Below are positions 63,544-64,000 of a stretch of 64,000 bases of DNA, piece after piece (within the stretch, counting starts at the first letter, position 1; each line of letters starts with the position of its first letter). Under the pieces are notes generated by a model. It was given only the letters and a program-made list of their open reading frames with translations. It was not told the origin of the DNA and ran no database searches. The DNA lies in assembly GCF_900230255.1 (NCBI RefSeq), contig NZ_OCNJ01000016.1:1-64000 (forward strand), written 5' to 3'. The DNA comes from Caenispirillum bisanense (lineage in GTDB: Bacteria > Pseudomonadota > Alphaproteobacteria > Rhodospirillales > Rhodospirillaceae). A program made the position numbers and the translations under genes.

Positions 63544-64000
63544 TTACTTGGAGGTCGCCACGAACACGCCGTCCCACTCCGCGCCCGGTGGGTTGGCCTC
63601 GTAGGCCTCCATGCGCTCGTCGTAGAGGTCGTAGAGGCCGTCCAGGTGCAGGCCGATGGCCTGGGCGTCGGCCCGCAGTTCCGCCATCAGCGCCCGCGCC
63701 TCGTCCCACCGCTGGCCGCGGTAGGCGGCGAGCATGCGGTCGTGCTTGGCGCGCAGGGCCTGGAAGCCCTCGGTCGCCGCCAGGGCCGGATCGCCGAGCA
63801 GCGAGAAGATGCGCACCGCCTCGGTCTTGCCCTTCACCTTGATGAGGTCCAGCTCCAGCAGCGCGTAATCCGGCGCCTGCGACGCCGTGTGCTCGCCCAG
63901 CACCACGGTCACGCCATAGGTCTTGGACTGGCCTTCCAGGCGCGAGGCAAGGTTCACGTTGTCGCCGAGCACCGAATAGTCGAAACGCTGCTCCGAGCCC
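63544..64000 (-). CDS. Class III adenylate/guanylate cyclase, C-terminal part, cut by window edge
   Basis: The visible 152 C-terminal residues include R-F-D-Y-S-V-L-G-D-N-V-N-L-A-S-R-L-E, the N-x3-R transition-state motif of class III cyclases, then V-K-G-K-T-E-A-V-R-I-F-S-L-L-G, the usual end of the catalytic domain, and a helical tail. The N-terminal sensor lies outside the window. The gene may make the cyclic nucleotide for the antiporter at 38224, but that is speculation. Confidence 0.87.
   Translation of the reverse strand, partial: GSEQRFDYSVLGDNVNLASRLEGQSKTYGVTVVLGEHTASQAPDYALLELDLIKVKGKTEAVRIFSLLGDPALAATEGFQALRAKHDRMLAAYRGQRWDEARALMAELRADAQAIGLHLDGLYDLYDERMEAYEANPPGAEWDGVFVATSK

Overview
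The window is very GC-rich (about 70% by eye) chromosomal DNA with densely packed genes, many GTG/TTG starts and 4-11 bp gene overlaps. The gene families point to an alphaproteobacterium, most likely Rhodospirillales: a PopZ-type polar protein, a nagZ-SPOR-argS-dgt cluster, scpAB next to tatABC-serS-surE-pcm-nlpD, an ectoine operon with hydroxylase, polyhydroxybutyrate genes and a PAS_5-type protein. The ectoine genes and a large Na+/H+ antiporter suggest a marine or halotolerant lifestyle. I cannot name the genus.

Layout. 1-350: end of an IS5-type insertion sequence next to a Nudix gene. 351-9607: housekeeping and accessory genes (pepN, an ABC exporter, an Spx/ArsC-like protein, a LysE exporter, and an overlapping pair that probably modifies the ribosome: an L16-hydroxylase-like oxygenase and an RlmM-like methyltransferase). 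9642-10751: a PHB depolymerase gene broken by one in-frame amber codon. 11071-14547: ectoine/hydroxyectoine genes read right to left as ectA-ectB-ectC-ectD; ectA has no stop codon and runs in frame into ectB. Upstream lies an AT-rich control region with a strong sigma70-type promoter. 15108-19254: a HicB-like protein, a small membrane protein, a PAS_5 protein, an FtsK-type translocase without membrane segments, and a phasin with a palindromic operator-like site. 19295-19698: three tandem REP-like palindromes.

19759-35866 is one long leftward run: dgt, argS, SPOR protein, nagZ, M50 protease, scpA, scpB, then fbpB-fbpC (iron-type ABC importer) sitting between scpB and tatA, then tatA, tatB, tatC, serS, surE, pcm and nlpD. 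It covers translation, chromosome condensation, Tat export, protein repair and cell-wall splitting. 36045-50970: erpA, a DUF922 protein, xth, an antiporter with a cyclic-nucleotide-binding domain, a hemerythrin-response regulator fusion, ilvD, a HAD phosphatase, valS, popZ, a TolC-family gene and a divergent Pcm homologue.

51243-51412: tRNA-Cys and tRNA-Asn, then hspQ. 52047-53455: two tandem, nearly identical orphan genes sharing a 351-bp identical core. 53567-64000: a SLAC1/TehA-type channel, a Pat-like acyl-CoA synthetase/acetyltransferase, an SMP-30-like lipoprotein, a large PAS-GGDEF-EAL membrane protein, a second TolC-family protein, and the C-terminal part of a class III nucleotide cyclase cut by the window edge. 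Long open frames opposite or overlapping these genes were treated as GC-driven shadows.
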